DNA from: Clostridiaceae bacterium
GTDB lineage: Bacteria > Bacillota > Clostridia > DSM-8532
Assembly: GCA_012719545.1 (NCBI GenBank)
Contig: JAAYAD010000012.1
Span: 1-64,000 of the forward strand
Length of the DNA: 64,000 nucleotides
Direction of reading: 5' to 3'
Shown: one piece after another, positions 24,286 to 34,114 of the stretch
Layout of the letters: each line of letters starts with the position of its first letter
How positions within the stretch are numbered: the first letter of the stretch is position 1
Notes under the pieces: generated by a model
What the model saw: the letters and a program-made list of their open reading frames with translations, nothing else
Told to the model about the DNA's origin: nothing
Databases searched by the model: none
Translations under genes and position numbers: made by a program

Positions 24286-26730
24286 TTGGCCGAAGATATA
24301 AAAGTACATGACACATATGTTGAAAATTTAAATACTGCTGAGGCTCCCAGGTTCAGGGTTTCGGTAAGAAGCCTTGTTGCTTTTTCAATACCTAATGATG
24401 AGACCTGGGGCTTTTCGTCATACCGAATGGCCCAGGAAGGCACCCGTGCACATTCAAAGCTTCAGGCAATAAATAAAAAGGATGGCTCCTTCGAGGCTGA
24501 GGTTTTTCTTTCCCATGCTTTTGATGTTAAGGATTGCATCTTGGAGGTGACAGGCCGAGCCGACGGCATATGGAGGGAAAATGGAACTGTAATTGTTGAA
24601 GAAATAAAGACAACTGCAACTCCACTTTCAGAAATCCATGAGAATTTCAGCGAATCCCACTGGGCTCAGGGAAAATGCTATGCTTACCTATTAGCAGTGG
24701 CCGAGAATCTGGATAGAATTACTGTCCGGCTTACATATTACGATTCATCTACTGAGGCACTTAAATCCTTTGACAGGTCTTTTACCACAAAAAAGCTCAA
24801 AAGTTTTATTGACAAGCTTATACACCCATATGTAAGCTGGGCTCTGGCCCAGGAAGAATGGAAAAAGGTCAGAAATCTTTCGATACAGACACTAACCTTC
24901 CCCTATCCCTCATACAGAAAAGGCCAGAAGCTTTTATCCTACAACGTATACAAATGTATTGAGGATGAAAAGCGCTTATTCGCCCAGGCTCCCACAGGCA
25001 CAGGAAAGACAATGGGTGTATTGTATCCTGCAATAAAAGCCCTGGGTGAAGGAAAATTAGACCGAATTTTTTACGTTACTGCCAAAACCACAACACGGGG
25101 CATTGCTGAAAAAGCATATAAGATTCTTGAACAGCAGGGACTTCGCCTTAAGGTACTCTCACTTACCGCAAAGGACAAGCTATGCCTAAATGATATAAAA
25201 AACTGCACCCCGGAAAACTGCCCCTTTATTGAAGGTTTTCAATACCGCTCCAAAAGAGTTGTAAAAAACCTTCTTAAAAAACATGATTTTTTCTCCAGAG
25301 AGAGAATAACAGAAACAGCCCTGCGCTATAATCTCTGTCCTTTTGAGCTGAGCCTTGTGCTTGCCTTAAGCTGCGACCTCATTATCGGTGATTACAACTA
25401 TGTATTTGATCCCAGGGTGTACCTAAAAAGCTTTTTCCAGCAAAAAGGCTATGAAGAGTACCTTATACTGGTGGATGAGGCACACAACCTGTTTGACAGG
25501 ACCCGGGAGATGTATTCGGCATCAATTGAAATAAAAGTCCTTTCCGAAATAATGAAGGAAATCAAAAAGGATCTTCCGGATATATATAAGGCCTTGAAGG
25601 AGATGAAAAAAGCCCTGTCCTCTATTGAAAAGGAGACAGGCGATTATCTTTATGAAGCGGGAGGCCAGCGCTATTATGTTTCCACAGAGCCGCCGGAAAT
25701 TCTCAAAAAGCCCCTGGAAAATTTCATATTGCAGACTGAGAACTGGCTTTTGGTAAAGAGCGAGGAAAAACCCTATGGGGAGAGGCTTACCACGCTATTC
25801 TTTGATCTTCTTCATTTTAAGAATATCCTGGGCTTGTTTTCAAGCCAGTACAGAACATATATGACCGGGCAGAAATCCGCATTTAAATTGACCCTTTTAT
25901 GTTTGGATCCTTCCCCAATGCTTAACAAGACCATGAAAACCGCCAGAAGCGCAGTGCTCTTTTCTGCTACCCTTTCCCCTCTCTGGTATTTTAAAAGCAT
26001 TTTAGGCGGGAGAAGTGAAGATGTTACCTTAAGGCTTCCTTCGCCTTTTCCCAGAGAAAACCTATTGCTTATTAACGAGGACAGGATCGAGACCCGGTAC
26101 CAGTACAGGGCACAATATCTTCATGCCACCGCAAAAGCAATCTATGACTGGTCCATGGCAAGGAAAGGGAATATCATGGTTTTCTTTCCCTCGTATAAAT
26201 ATCTACTTGACGTATTGAATATCTTCAAAGAATTCGAAGGGGATTACGAAATACTCTGCCAGGACAGGGATATGGACGAGCCTTCAAGAGATGCTTTTTT
26301 ATCCGAATTTGAAAAGCATGGTGATACTGTACGGATAGCTTTCTGCGTAATGGGAGGAGTGTTTGGAGAAGGCATTGACCTTACCGGCAACAGACTTACC
26401 GGCGTAATTATAATAGGTGTGGGTCTTCCACAGGTGTGCCCTGAACAGGAAATTATGAGAGCCTATTATGATAATTTGGGCAAGAGCGGGTTTACCTTTG
26501 CCTATACTTATCCCGGAATCAATAAGGTGCTGCAGGCTGCAGGACGGCTGATAAGAACCGAAACTGACAAAGGCGCACTTCTTTTGATTGACTCCCGCTT
26601 TGCAACTCCCGAATACCTAAGGCTGCTGCCAGAAGAATGGCTTCCCATTCCCCGCACGTCAGAAGGCTTCTCACTTAAAGATGCGGTAAAGGAGTTTTGG
26701 GGTAAATGGGATGAAAATGTACAGCAATAA
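24286..26730 (+). CDS. DinG/XPD-type DNA helicase fused to an N-terminal PD-(D/E)XK-like nuclease domain
   Basis: 814 residues from a TTG start five bases after GGAGGG; no upstream ATG fits. Residues ~20-180 resemble a RecB/Cas4-type nuclease core: His56, Asp93 in GRADGIW and Glu106-Ile-Lys108. The helicase follows: Walker A APTGTGKT (~235-242), four cysteines (300, 307, 312, 351) placed like the XPD/DinG Fe4S4 site, DEAH (397-400), and late motifs GEGIDLTGNRL and QAAGRLIRTE. XPD-type enzymes unwind DNA 5' to 3'. This architecture recurs in clostridia and suggests DNA repair or replication-fork processing. It stands alone; no defence genes surround it. Confidence 0.87.
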   Translation: MAEDIKVHDTYVENLNTAEAPRFRVSVRSLVAFSIPNDETWGFSSYRMAQEGTRAHSKLQAINKKDGSFEAEVFLSHAFDVKDCILEVTGRADGIWRENGTVIVEEIKTTATPLSEIHENFSESHWAQGKCYAYLLAVAENLDRITVRLTYYDSSTEALKSFDRSFTTKKLKSFIDKLIHPYVSWALAQEEWKKVRNLSIQTLTFPYPSYRKGQKLLSYNVYKCIEDEKRLFAQAPTGTGKTMGVLYPAIKALGEGKLDRIFYVTAKTTTRGIAEKAYKILEQQGLRLKVLSLTAKDKLCLNDIKNCTPENCPFIEGFQYRSKRVVKNLLKKHDFFSRERITETALRYNLCPFELSLVLALSCDLIIGDYNYVFDPRVYLKSFFQQKGYEEYLILVDEAHNLFDRTREMYSASIEIKVLSEIMKEIKKDLPDIYKALKEMKKALSSIEKETGDYLYEAGGQRYYVSTEPPEILKKPLENFILQTENWLLVKSEEKPYGERLTTLFFDLLHFKNILGLFSSQYRTYMTGQKSAFKLTLLCLDPSPMLNKTMKTARSAVLFSATLSPLWYFKSILGGRSEDVTLRLPSPFPRENLLLINEDRIETRYQYRAQYLHATAKAIYDWSMARKGNIMVFFPSYKYLLDVLNIFKEFEGDYEILCQDRDMDEPSRDAFLSEFEKHGDTVRIAFCVMGGVFGEGIDLTGNRLTGVIIIGVGLPQVCPEQEIMRAYYDNLGKSGFTFAYTYPGINKVLQAAGRLIRTETDKGALLLIDSRFATPEYLRLLPEEWLPIPRTSEGFSLKDAVKEFWGKWDENVQQ

Positions 26731-26796
26731 GACAGTGACTTATAATATGTCCTGTAAAGCAATTAAAGTTATTTAATCTGAGTATTAAACTATGTC

Positions 26797-28029
26797 TTAA
26801 AATATTCCCAGAAATTTATGGCTGACCTTTACGTTCACGCGAATTATTCCGCCGGATGTAACTATGTATGCCAAATCGTTACTGGCAAGACATACATCCA
26901 GAACATCAGTCTTTGAAGTGAAGGTATCCATTATATCGCCGTCGTCATTTACAAACAGCACTTCAGACCCCGCAAGGACTGCGGCTGTTCTCCCTTTTGT
27001 CACAATGCCGGTGACAAAGTCGTCTATCACAAGTTTATGTCTTTCGCTTGAATCCTCGTTAAGTATTTTAAGATATGTTTCGCTCCGGTTCTCCCTTGAA
27101 TAAGCCTCCATGTTCAGCTCTGCAATTATCGGATGCTTTCCGTCTATTACATTAACCGAGGTCAGCCTTGATTCTGTGAACTTCTTTTCCCAGATTGTCT
27201 TAAGCTGCCTGTCCACTAAAATGAGACTCTTTTCACCATACAATAAAAGGTTGTTTTTCAGGGAAGCTCCTTTTACCAATATCTCCTGGTCACCTTTTAT
27301 GCTTCCTTTCTGACTCATGGCAGGATCAAGGAATTCAAAAAAGCCGTTTACTTCAAGGCCGGAGGCGTCTATGCCGCTTGCCACAAAGGTAGCATTGTCA
27401 AATTGGGGATAATGGTGTACTGCAAAAGGATAATAGTTGGAAATGTTTCTTATGGAAACCTCCTGGCCGTCTCTTGACCAGGCTCTTATGGAACGCTTAT
27501 AACCTGATTCTTTGCTTTTGGTTATAAGAAGAACCCAGTTTTCCGAAAGACCTGCATAAACAATCTCTTCCTCAAAGTTCTTCTCCCAAAGCATCATTCC
27601 TTCATTTATAACCCCTATGTAGTTACCGTCCAAATCAGCTATGAGAACATCTTTTTTATATGACTGGACATAGGGCTTTTTAAGGTTAACGGCAAAATAA
27701 GCCTTCTCCCGCCCGTCCATATCAAAGACCCTGACAGAGCTTTTGTCAGCTACAACCAGATCTCCTGATACGGCGGCTACGGATAAAGGCTCGTTATCAG
27801 CATAAGAAAGGATTAATTTTTCCTTTTCGGTAAGCTCCTGTGTTCCTTTCTCAACAGCACGGTTATATACCGTATTAAACCCCTGGATAAATACATCGGC
27901 TGGATTAATATCTAAAAAAGCATAAAGGGAAACGCCAAGAACAATAGCTACAATAAGCAGAAACAAAGCCAGCTTGGCAAAGCCCCTACCTTTTTTCTTT
28001 TCCATTTCCCTTTCCTCTGTCATTGGCAT
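26797..28029 (-). CDS. membrane-anchored beta-propeller-like protein (DUF5711-like)
   Basis: 410 residues. A Lys-rich N-terminus is followed by one membrane helix (~18-41, KLALFLLIVAIVLGVSLYAF). A long extracytoplasmic region then repeats short strand units such as SVRVFDMDGREKAYF, LIADLDGNYIGVINEG and AWSRDGQEV, as in PQQ-like propellers. Clostridial proteins of this layout are grouped as DUF5711, of unknown function. It is the last gene of a four-gene envelope operon. The start could be the ATG at 28029 or the one at 28023; the GGAG lies rather far upstream. Confidence 0.7.
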   Translation of the reverse strand: MPMTEEREMEKKKGRGFAKLALFLLIVAIVLGVSLYAFLDINPADVFIQGFNTVYNRAVEKGTQELTEKEKLILSYADNEPLSVAAVSGDLVVADKSSVRVFDMDGREKAYFAVNLKKPYVQSYKKDVLIADLDGNYIGVINEGMMLWEKNFEEEIVYAGLSENWVLLITKSKESGYKRSIRAWSRDGQEVSIRNISNYYPFAVHHYPQFDNATFVASGIDASGLEVNGFFEFLDPAMSQKGSIKGDQEILVKGASLKNNLLLYGEKSLILVDRQLKTIWEKKFTESRLTSVNVIDGKHPIIAELNMEAYSRENRSETYLKILNEDSSERHKLVIDDFVTGIVTKGRTAAVLAGSEVLFVNDDGDIMDTFTSKTDVLDVCLASNDLAYIVTSGGIIRVNVKVSHKFLGIF

Positions 28030-28066
28030 TTATATATGCGAATCTCCTTATCCCTGATTTATGGCA

Positions 28067-29542
28067 TCAGTCCCTGAACAACCCCAGAAGCTCAACAGCT
28101 TTTGAATACTGCAGGTCGTTCTCTCTTCTAAGTTTTAAAATGGCATTATTAAGGCTTTCCCTGGTTTTATCATCAACCTTTCCCGTTGCAGCAAGCTTAT
28201 TGTCCTTCTGATATTTTAAAAGTGCTTCATATGTATCAGATTCAAACTTCCTGTCGGGAGTGGATGAAAAGTATCCAAGTGCCTTTAGGACCCTTTCTGT
28301 ATTATACACATCATTGCCGTAAGATGAAATACCTAAAGGAGTATTACTTGATATATAACCAACCTGAGATATATCAATGCCGTTGGGATAAGTGGGATTT
28401 TTGATTTCAAACGCAGGCTTAAGTCCTGTTCCGTGAATCATCCTTCCCTTTGGCGTAAGATAATAGCCGGTGGTAAGCTTGACCATACCCAATATATCCT
28501 CAGCTTCAGGGAAAACGCCATAATGGCTTAGCAATTGAGTTTCTGTCACATATGGGGAGTCATACAGCTCCTTGTATTTGTTATAGGCTTCAGGGGTAAG
28601 AATTGTCAACATATTTTGGAATATACCCTTGCCAAATGTATTCTGTCCTATGAGAAATCCGTTTCCTGCATCCTCCAGCGCTCCTGCCACAATCTCCGAT
28701 GCGCTTGCAGTATGCTCATCAACCAGGACAGCTACGATATAATCGGGATGATTTCCATTGGCGTAATATACCACATCACTAAACTCATCGGATTTAAATA
28801 CAAGGGTGGTGATGATGCCTTCGGGCATGAGCTTTTTGGCAATATCCACCGCCACGTCCACATATCCACCTGTATTCCCTCTGAGGTCAAGGATAATTTT
28901 GCTGATATTATGTTTATTGACCTGATTTATGGCCTCATTAAATTCTCTTGCCGTGCTGCTGCTGAAAGAATCTATTTTTATATAGGCCAGTTTGATTTCT
29001 GTTCTATATTGAACGGTTTTTATGGTTACCTTGCCTCTTTTTATGGTAAACTCTCTTGTAAGGTTGTCACGCTTTACAGTGAGCCTTACATATGTACCGT
29101 CCTCTCCCCTGATTATGGCAGCGACAGACTCGGCATCCATATTCTTTATGGACTTTCCGTCCACAGATATAATAATATCTCCTTCCAATAGCCCTGCATT
29201 CTCCGCAGGAGAGGCTTCATATATCTTTGTTATTTTTATACCCTCTTCTATTTTTTCAAGTGCCGCACCTATTCCTGAGTAATTGCTGCTGAGATTGTTT
29301 TTAAGAACCTCCATCTCATTGACATCGTAATAGTCGGAATATTGGTCGAGGCTTTGAAAAAGGCCTTTTAAAGCTGCTTTCAGGCCTTCTTCAGGGGTAA
29401 TGCCTTTGTAATATGTTTCATCAATAAATTTAAGCATTGAGTCAAAATACGAGCCATACTCTTCTGCCGAAACCCCAATGCTTCCCACAATAATGGTTAT
29501 AATAACGAATACGGTAAATAACAGCCTCTTAGTCCTTTTCAT
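28067..29542 (-). CDS. S41-family C-terminal processing protease with PDZ and peptidoglycan-binding domains
   Basis: 491 residues from ATG 29542, seven bases after AAGGGG. A signal peptide/anchor lies at ~5-25. The PDZ domain spans ~85-165 (SGIGAALEK, AGLLEGDIIISVDG). The S41 catalytic core has the Ser280/Lys305 dyad in HTASASEIVAG and NTFGKG. A C-terminal peptidoglycan-binding-type repeat covers ~410-470 (VLKALGYF, ALLKYQKDNKLAATG). CtpA-type proteases cleave C-terminal tails of exported proteins and affect cell wall or sporulation signalling. Ten bases separate its start region from the SLH gene, so the two are co-expressed. Confidence 0.92.
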   Translation of the reverse strand: MKRTKRLLFTVFVIITIIVGSIGVSAEEYGSYFDSMLKFIDETYYKGITPEEGLKAALKGLFQSLDQYSDYYDVNEMEVLKNNLSSNYSGIGAALEKIEEGIKITKIYEASPAENAGLLEGDIIISVDGKSIKNMDAESVAAIIRGEDGTYVRLTVKRDNLTREFTIKRGKVTIKTVQYRTEIKLAYIKIDSFSSSTAREFNEAINQVNKHNISKIILDLRGNTGGYVDVAVDIAKKLMPEGIITTLVFKSDEFSDVVYYANGNHPDYIVAVLVDEHTASASEIVAGALEDAGNGFLIGQNTFGKGIFQNMLTILTPEAYNKYKELYDSPYVTETQLLSHYGVFPEAEDILGMVKLTTGYYLTPKGRMIHGTGLKPAFEIKNPTYPNGIDISQVGYISSNTPLGISSYGNDVYNTERVLKALGYFSSTPDRKFESDTYEALLKYQKDNKLAATGKVDDKTRESLNNAILKLRRENDLQYSKAVELLGLFRD

Positions 29543-29558
29543 GAGCATTCCCCTTCTG

Positions 29559-31094
29559 TCAGAATTCTATCATGCGATCACGGTAATCCTTAATAAGCTC
29601 ATCACCCATGTAAGAGATAAGGTCATACAATAATTTTGCCGTATACTCGCTGGTCATGTTTGAATTGGGATTAAACCTTCCTAATTCGTCAGGCATAATC
29701 AATCCCAGGTTTGCCGCAACCGCCGCCGCGTTGCGGGCATAAGAAGGAATCTGATCGTTATCGGTAAATGGTGTAGATGTGTAAGGATAGGGAGCAAGGT
29801 TTTCAAGCCCTAAGGCGGATATAATCATTTTTACAGCCTCTGTCTTGGTAATTAAAGTATTTGGGCTGAATCGGCCGTTGCCCGAACCCCTGGTAATGCC
29901 CTTCTGGTAAGCCTTCTTGATTTGCTCATAATAGGGATGATTAACGCTTACGTCATTAAAGGGTGATACTTCGGGTGTTTTGGAATTGGTCTTTTTAACC
30001 CCTATGGTGGAAACCTTGAGATTGGGATCCTCCGGTATATCCTTTAATGCGTTTATGAGCATTGCCACAAATTCTGCACGGGTTACATATTTTCCTATTT
30101 TAAAATTTGCTCCGTTTCCGGGTATTACCTCAAGAGCATAAAGTATGCTTATGGGCTCCTCCGCCCAGAATCCGCCTATATGCTTTAAGTCAGGCACCAT
30201 AAGCCTTTCATATTCCACGGAAGTATTCAGGCTGTGGGTGTCACTGTATGTCTTTATAACATCGGTAGGTCTTCCCTGGCTGTCAAACTCGGGGAAGTTG
30301 GCTACATAATTCAATACCGATTCGTCCCAGCTCTTTTTGACATATCCTCCCTCAAAACTTATAAGGTTAGGCTCGTTGCGGGAATACATAAACTGGTTCC
30401 TGGCAGCGCTTGAAACTATAATTTCGGCAGTACCTCCCCATTTTACGTTGGCTCCGTTTACCTGGCTTTCGGATTCCACAATAACATTGATTTTTTGGGT
30501 CTGGGTACTGCTCCAGTTCTGGTCATAGGCATACAGCTTTCCTGAAAGCTCAACAGTTACCCTGTTGGAGTTGTTTGCCCCGGTTCCTACTGTGTATACC
30601 TTCTTTTCGGTAAATTCACCGGCATGATAATTGATGCCCGGCTTGGGGTCGGTAAGTATGGAGCGGCTGAAGTCGCCTTCAGTTAAGCGGTATGTTACAC
30701 CATTTATATTGTATACTTCGGTAGGCATACGGCTAAGCTTGGTAACTTCGGTAATCTGACCGTTAGGCTTAGTCTCCTTGGTGGTGGTGTAAAGCACTAC
30801 TCTGTTTAAAACAATGTTGTAATCTTCATTTTCAAGCCTGTATGTGTAGGTTGCATTAATAGTACCGTTTTTGTCAGTCTTCTTTATAGTCAGCGTTCCT
30901 GTAAGGAGTATGGGCTTTCCTGTAAGAAAGCACATTTCACTGTACTGGTATTCGTCCTTTTTGGTTTTGACCATGATTGAAATGCCGCCCTCGTATCCCA
31001 TGTTGCCCTCAACAGCAAGAGCTTCAAAGGGAAGAGAAGCAATGAACGCAAATATAAGTACCAGAGCTGTTATCTTTTTTAAACTATTCTTCAT
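29559..31094 (-). CDS. secreted surface protein with three C-terminal SLH domains
   Basis: 511 residues with a clear signal peptide (cleavage near ALAVEG, ~28). Residues ~30-300 form an unrecognised beta-rich region. Three S-layer homology units follow: around 300-365, ~385-440 (FNDVSVNHPYYEQIKKAYQ) and ~448-505 (FTDNDQIPSYARNAAAV). SLH domains bind pyruvylated secondary cell-wall polymer and keep the protein on the cell surface. The start follows AAGGAGAG. Operon partners are a secreted beta protein upstream and the S41 protease downstream, which might process it. Confidence 0.9.
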   Translation of the reverse strand: MKNSLKKITALVLIFAFIASLPFEALAVEGNMGYEGGISIMVKTKKDEYQYSEMCFLTGKPILLTGTLTIKKTDKNGTINATYTYRLENEDYNIVLNRVVLYTTTKETKPNGQITEVTKLSRMPTEVYNINGVTYRLTEGDFSRSILTDPKPGINYHAGEFTEKKVYTVGTGANNSNRVTVELSGKLYAYDQNWSSTQTQKINVIVESESQVNGANVKWGGTAEIIVSSAARNQFMYSRNEPNLISFEGGYVKKSWDESVLNYVANFPEFDSQGRPTDVIKTYSDTHSLNTSVEYERLMVPDLKHIGGFWAEEPISILYALEVIPGNGANFKIGKYVTRAEFVAMLINALKDIPEDPNLKVSTIGVKKTNSKTPEVSPFNDVSVNHPYYEQIKKAYQKGITRGSGNGRFSPNTLITKTEAVKMIISALGLENLAPYPYTSTPFTDNDQIPSYARNAAAVAANLGLIMPDELGRFNPNSNMTSEYTAKLLYDLISYMGDELIKDYRDRMIEF

Positions 31095-31113
31095 GTCATA
31101 CTCTCCTTCATGC

Positions 31114-32748
31114 TCAGTTGCATATAATCAGTATACCGTTGTTATTCTGAGAATGACGGATAACCCTTATTTCGTCACCCGGCTTCAACAATGATGTTGA
31201 ACCAACCTGGCCATTCTTAAGAACTATACCGTTCACAGGAATATCAATTTCCATATCCTTATCCTGAACCCATTTATGGGTTGATGTCTGGTAAACAAGA
31301 ACCTCAGTAAGTTTTACTCCGGTAGGATCCGAAACGGGCCTTCCCAGACTGTCAAATGAACCTCCTATAAGGCTTTCAATTCTTCCGGTCACAGGGCTTT
31401 CGGCATAGGGAGCGGTGCTAATAAGCTTAATACGGGTTCCCTCGGCCACAATATATACCGTTTGTCCCTCGTAATCCTTTCCAAAGGTTCGCATGTTTCC
31501 TACACCATTATCAAGGACAAGACGGGTTGCAGAAAGGTCAATGTCAAAAGTCTTAGGTGTATTTACAAATTCCCATGCCACACCATTTAACATTACAAAG
31601 GACTCAACAGTGATGTTCTTTAAGGGGGTTACTTCCTTTATGCGTCCCCTGTAAACGGTGTATCCGCCTGCTACGGTATTGTCGCATACAATCACGTTGG
31701 CATAATATTTACCCAATGTGCTTTCGACAGATACCTTCACGGAATCAAGGGCATTAATGGCGCTTATATCAACGAGTTTGCCGTCCTTAACGGCAATGAC
31801 ATCCCCGTTGAATCTGATAATGTCCGAAGTATTCTCAAGCTCAAGCCAGCCACCGTCGGCAACATGGAGCAAATTATCCTTAATAACGGTTTCATACAGG
31901 TTATCCTGCCTGTATGCTGCTGAAATAATTCTCTGAGTACCATCAGCTTCCGCTTTTGTTACAAAATATGCCTTGCCGGAAATTCTTCCTGTGGGTCTTT
32001 TCTTGTAGGAACTGCTATACTTAAAGCTTTGAATTCCTATATACGAGGTATTTTCCCACCTGCCGTTGACGAATTCCTGGACATTGGATACCAGGAGGCT
32101 GTCCTTCATGGAATCATAAAATTCAATCCTGCCTCTGAAAATACCTGAAATGGCATTTGAAGTTTTAACAAGTTCTATGGCTGCAATATGGATATTCTCT
32201 CCGTCTGTCTGAACCAGCAATTTTACTCTTTCTCCGGGAGTCAAATCTGAGATTTTTCCCGGCTTTCCGTTTTTATATATGGGAGTTGCTGCCGATACGG
32301 GGTAATACACAAAAGAACCCAAATCAGTCTTTAAAGCAATACCTGCAGCGTACTTTGCATGTATTGTTCCATATACGGGCCTATAAAAGCTTTTGGCGCT
32401 TATTTGCGAAATATATCCGTCTCTGTCAAGCTTTATAAATACCTGATCTCCCGGCTGAATGCTTTCAGCTTCAACCTCTATCCCATCTCTTAAAGCATAA
32501 ACGTCATACCCGTAGGTAAAGCTTCTTAACGAGACCAGTCTTTCAAAGTTCTGAGGACTGGTTCCTGAACCGTCCTCAAAATACAAAGTAATATATCCTA
32601 AGGAAGGGTTGTTTTCCTTTACAACACCTTTAATAATTCCTGTTTCCTCCGCACCTGATGCGGCAAAAGTCATACTGCTGCTGCACACAGCCAGAAAAGT
32701 TATGGAAAATATAAGAACAACAGTAAGAATCGCTTTAAAAAACCGCAA
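31114..32748 (-). CDS. secreted protein of unknown function made of repeated small beta domains
   Basis: 544 residues from a TTG start at 32748, eight bases after GGAGG; this start gives an ideal signal peptide (MRFFKAILTVVLIFSITFL, cleaved near FAASG). The rest is strand-rich, with recurring units of the form GxIxxxxxxxGYITLYFEDG and LTPGERVKLLVQTDGENI. These resemble repeated OB-like/DUF5666-like barrels, but I cannot name a family. It is the first gene of the envelope operon and is followed after 19 bases by the SLH protein. It is probably a surface or matrix component. Confidence 0.65.
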   Translation of the reverse strand: MRFFKAILTVVLIFSITFLAVCSSSMTFAASGAEETGIIKGVVKENNPSLGYITLYFEDGSGTSPQNFERLVSLRSFTYGYDVYALRDGIEVEAESIQPGDQVFIKLDRDGYISQISAKSFYRPVYGTIHAKYAAGIALKTDLGSFVYYPVSAATPIYKNGKPGKISDLTPGERVKLLVQTDGENIHIAAIELVKTSNAISGIFRGRIEFYDSMKDSLLVSNVQEFVNGRWENTSYIGIQSFKYSSSYKKRPTGRISGKAYFVTKAEADGTQRIISAAYRQDNLYETVIKDNLLHVADGGWLELENTSDIIRFNGDVIAVKDGKLVDISAINALDSVKVSVESTLGKYYANVIVCDNTVAGGYTVYRGRIKEVTPLKNITVESFVMLNGVAWEFVNTPKTFDIDLSATRLVLDNGVGNMRTFGKDYEGQTVYIVAEGTRIKLISTAPYAESPVTGRIESLIGGSFDSLGRPVSDPTGVKLTEVLVYQTSTHKWVQDKDMEIDIPVNGIVLKNGQVGSTSLLKPGDEIRVIRHSQNNNGILIICN

Positions 32749-32845
32749 ATCGCATGCCTCCAATCATTAGACTCTAAAAGGATTATCGGCATTGTAAGTA
32801 CCATAATAAACCATTAAATCATTACGCTTTTATGACAAAAAATTA

Positions 32846-32871
32846 AGCGGAAAGCTTTTTTGCTTTCCGCT
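32846..32871 (-). terminator. terminator of cvpA-like gene
   Basis: AGCGGAAAGC and GCTTTCCGCT form a 10-bp stem with a 6-base loop; on the minus strand it is followed by TAATTTTTTG. It lies ~80 bases after the CvpA-like stop. Confidence 0.85.
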
Positions 32872-32948
32872 CATATCTTGAATTACTGGCTGTCCCAAAT
32901 ACACCATAAGTGTTTAGGAGATCGCCATATATTTTTAAGTGCAATTCC

Positions 32949-33773
32949 CTATGCCTTTAAGGATTTTAAAAAATCGCCGAACCATATCAATACCTTGGAC
33001 TGGGCATATGCTTCAGGTATTTTTATGATGTTAATTGAACCAAGCATGGGAATAATCAGCATGAATGCTACATAGCACACCAAAAGACCTGTTCCAAGGC
33101 CGATTATCATTCCTCCGGTCCTGTTGGCTGTTCCCAGTGTGGCACTTGTTCCCATGAAAGAAGTCAAAAGTCTTCCTATAATGACAACTATCAGCTTGAC
33201 TACGACAAACAATACGAAAAGAGCAATGATTTTCAGCACTGAATATACAATTACATCATTTAGGGTCTGGATATTGTTTGCATACAGTGCATTGGTATCC
33301 GCAGCCATGGATGTAATGGATATTATCTGCCTGTAATTAGGATTTTCAGTCAATGCGCCATAAAGCTCAGGGGTATTTTGTATATAATCCAGCGCATTTT
33401 GTGTATTGTTTATTTTTACGGCACTTATGGTTGACAGCGCAGGAATAAAATCATTGATTCTGTCTCCCATAATCTTGCCCAGGGTTGTTTTTTCCATTGC
33501 CAGCAGAGCAAGTTTCGGAGAGAAAATGAGTGCGCATACAAGACCTATTATATAGCCGCCCAAGCTGAAGACTGTGTTTACAAGTCCTTTTAAATAGCCC
33601 TTGAATCCAAAGAGAGCTATAACTGTAACCAATACATAATCAACCCAATTAAATCCGAGTTTCATGATAAGATCCGCGGCAATAAACAATAATACTGCCA
33701 AAAACAGAAGTACCGCCGGCGTGCGGCTTACTGCGGTTGCAGCAGGTCTTGGTCTTCCATAACCGTAATTCAC
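32949..33773 (-). CDS. CvpA-family membrane protein
   Basis: 274 residues from a GTG start preceded by AGGGGTG. It has a short polar Gly/Pro/Arg-rich N-terminus, then about five hydrophobic segments separated by a polar loop (~115-180). The opening membrane region ending in LFGFKGYLKGLVNTVFSLGG is the CvpA family hallmark. In Escherichia coli CvpA is linked to colicin V production and envelope stress; in Firmicutes the role is undefined. It is monocistronic, with its own terminator. Confidence 0.8.
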   Translation of the reverse strand: MNYGYGRPRPAATAVSRTPAVLLFLAVLLFIAADLIMKLGFNWVDYVLVTVIALFGFKGYLKGLVNTVFSLGGYIIGLVCALIFSPKLALLAMEKTTLGKIMGDRINDFIPALSTISAVKINNTQNALDYIQNTPELYGALTENPNYRQIISITSMAADTNALYANNIQTLNDVIVYSVLKIIALFVLFVVVKLIVVIIGRLLTSFMGTSATLGTANRTGGMIIGLGTGLLVCYVAFMLIIPMLGSINIIKIPEAYAQSKVLIWFGDFLKSLKA

Positions 33774-33865
33774 GATAACACCCCTGATTATTTTTTTACT
33801 TTTAATTGTTCTATTGTTAATATTTTGACGGCAATTCAGTCAATCATATATTTTATCGGGAAATA

Positions 33866-33958
33866 TTACCTAAAAGTAAATGCCAAATTAATAAGCAGGA
33901 ATAAAAGAATTGAAATAACAAGAATACTGACTTTTAGCTTATTATTACTAAAAGACAT
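33866..33958 (-). CDS. 30-residue hydrophobic membrane peptide
   Basis: The ATG at 33958 lies eight bases after AAAGGAG. The product is a polar head, MSFSNNKLKV, followed by a continuous hydrophobic helix (SILVISILLFLLINLAF) and a terminal Thr-Phe-Arg. It lies alone in the gap between the cvpA-like gene and rqcH. The composition fits a single-span regulatory or toxin-like peptide; there is no family match and an AT-rich chance ORF is possible. Confidence 0.45.
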   Translation of the reverse strand: MSFSNNKLKVSILVISILLFLLINLAFTFR

Positions 33959-34114
33959 AGAATATTCTCCTTTCTTGTACCATTTAAAAACGACGGCCTT
34001 AAAAGGTTAAGTGTAATTATATCATTTGGTGCAGAATTTGTAAAATAATTTTAAGATTTCTGAAATAATTTCTCTGATAGAATGTTTCTATTACGGATAA
34101 TATGAGGTGATTCT

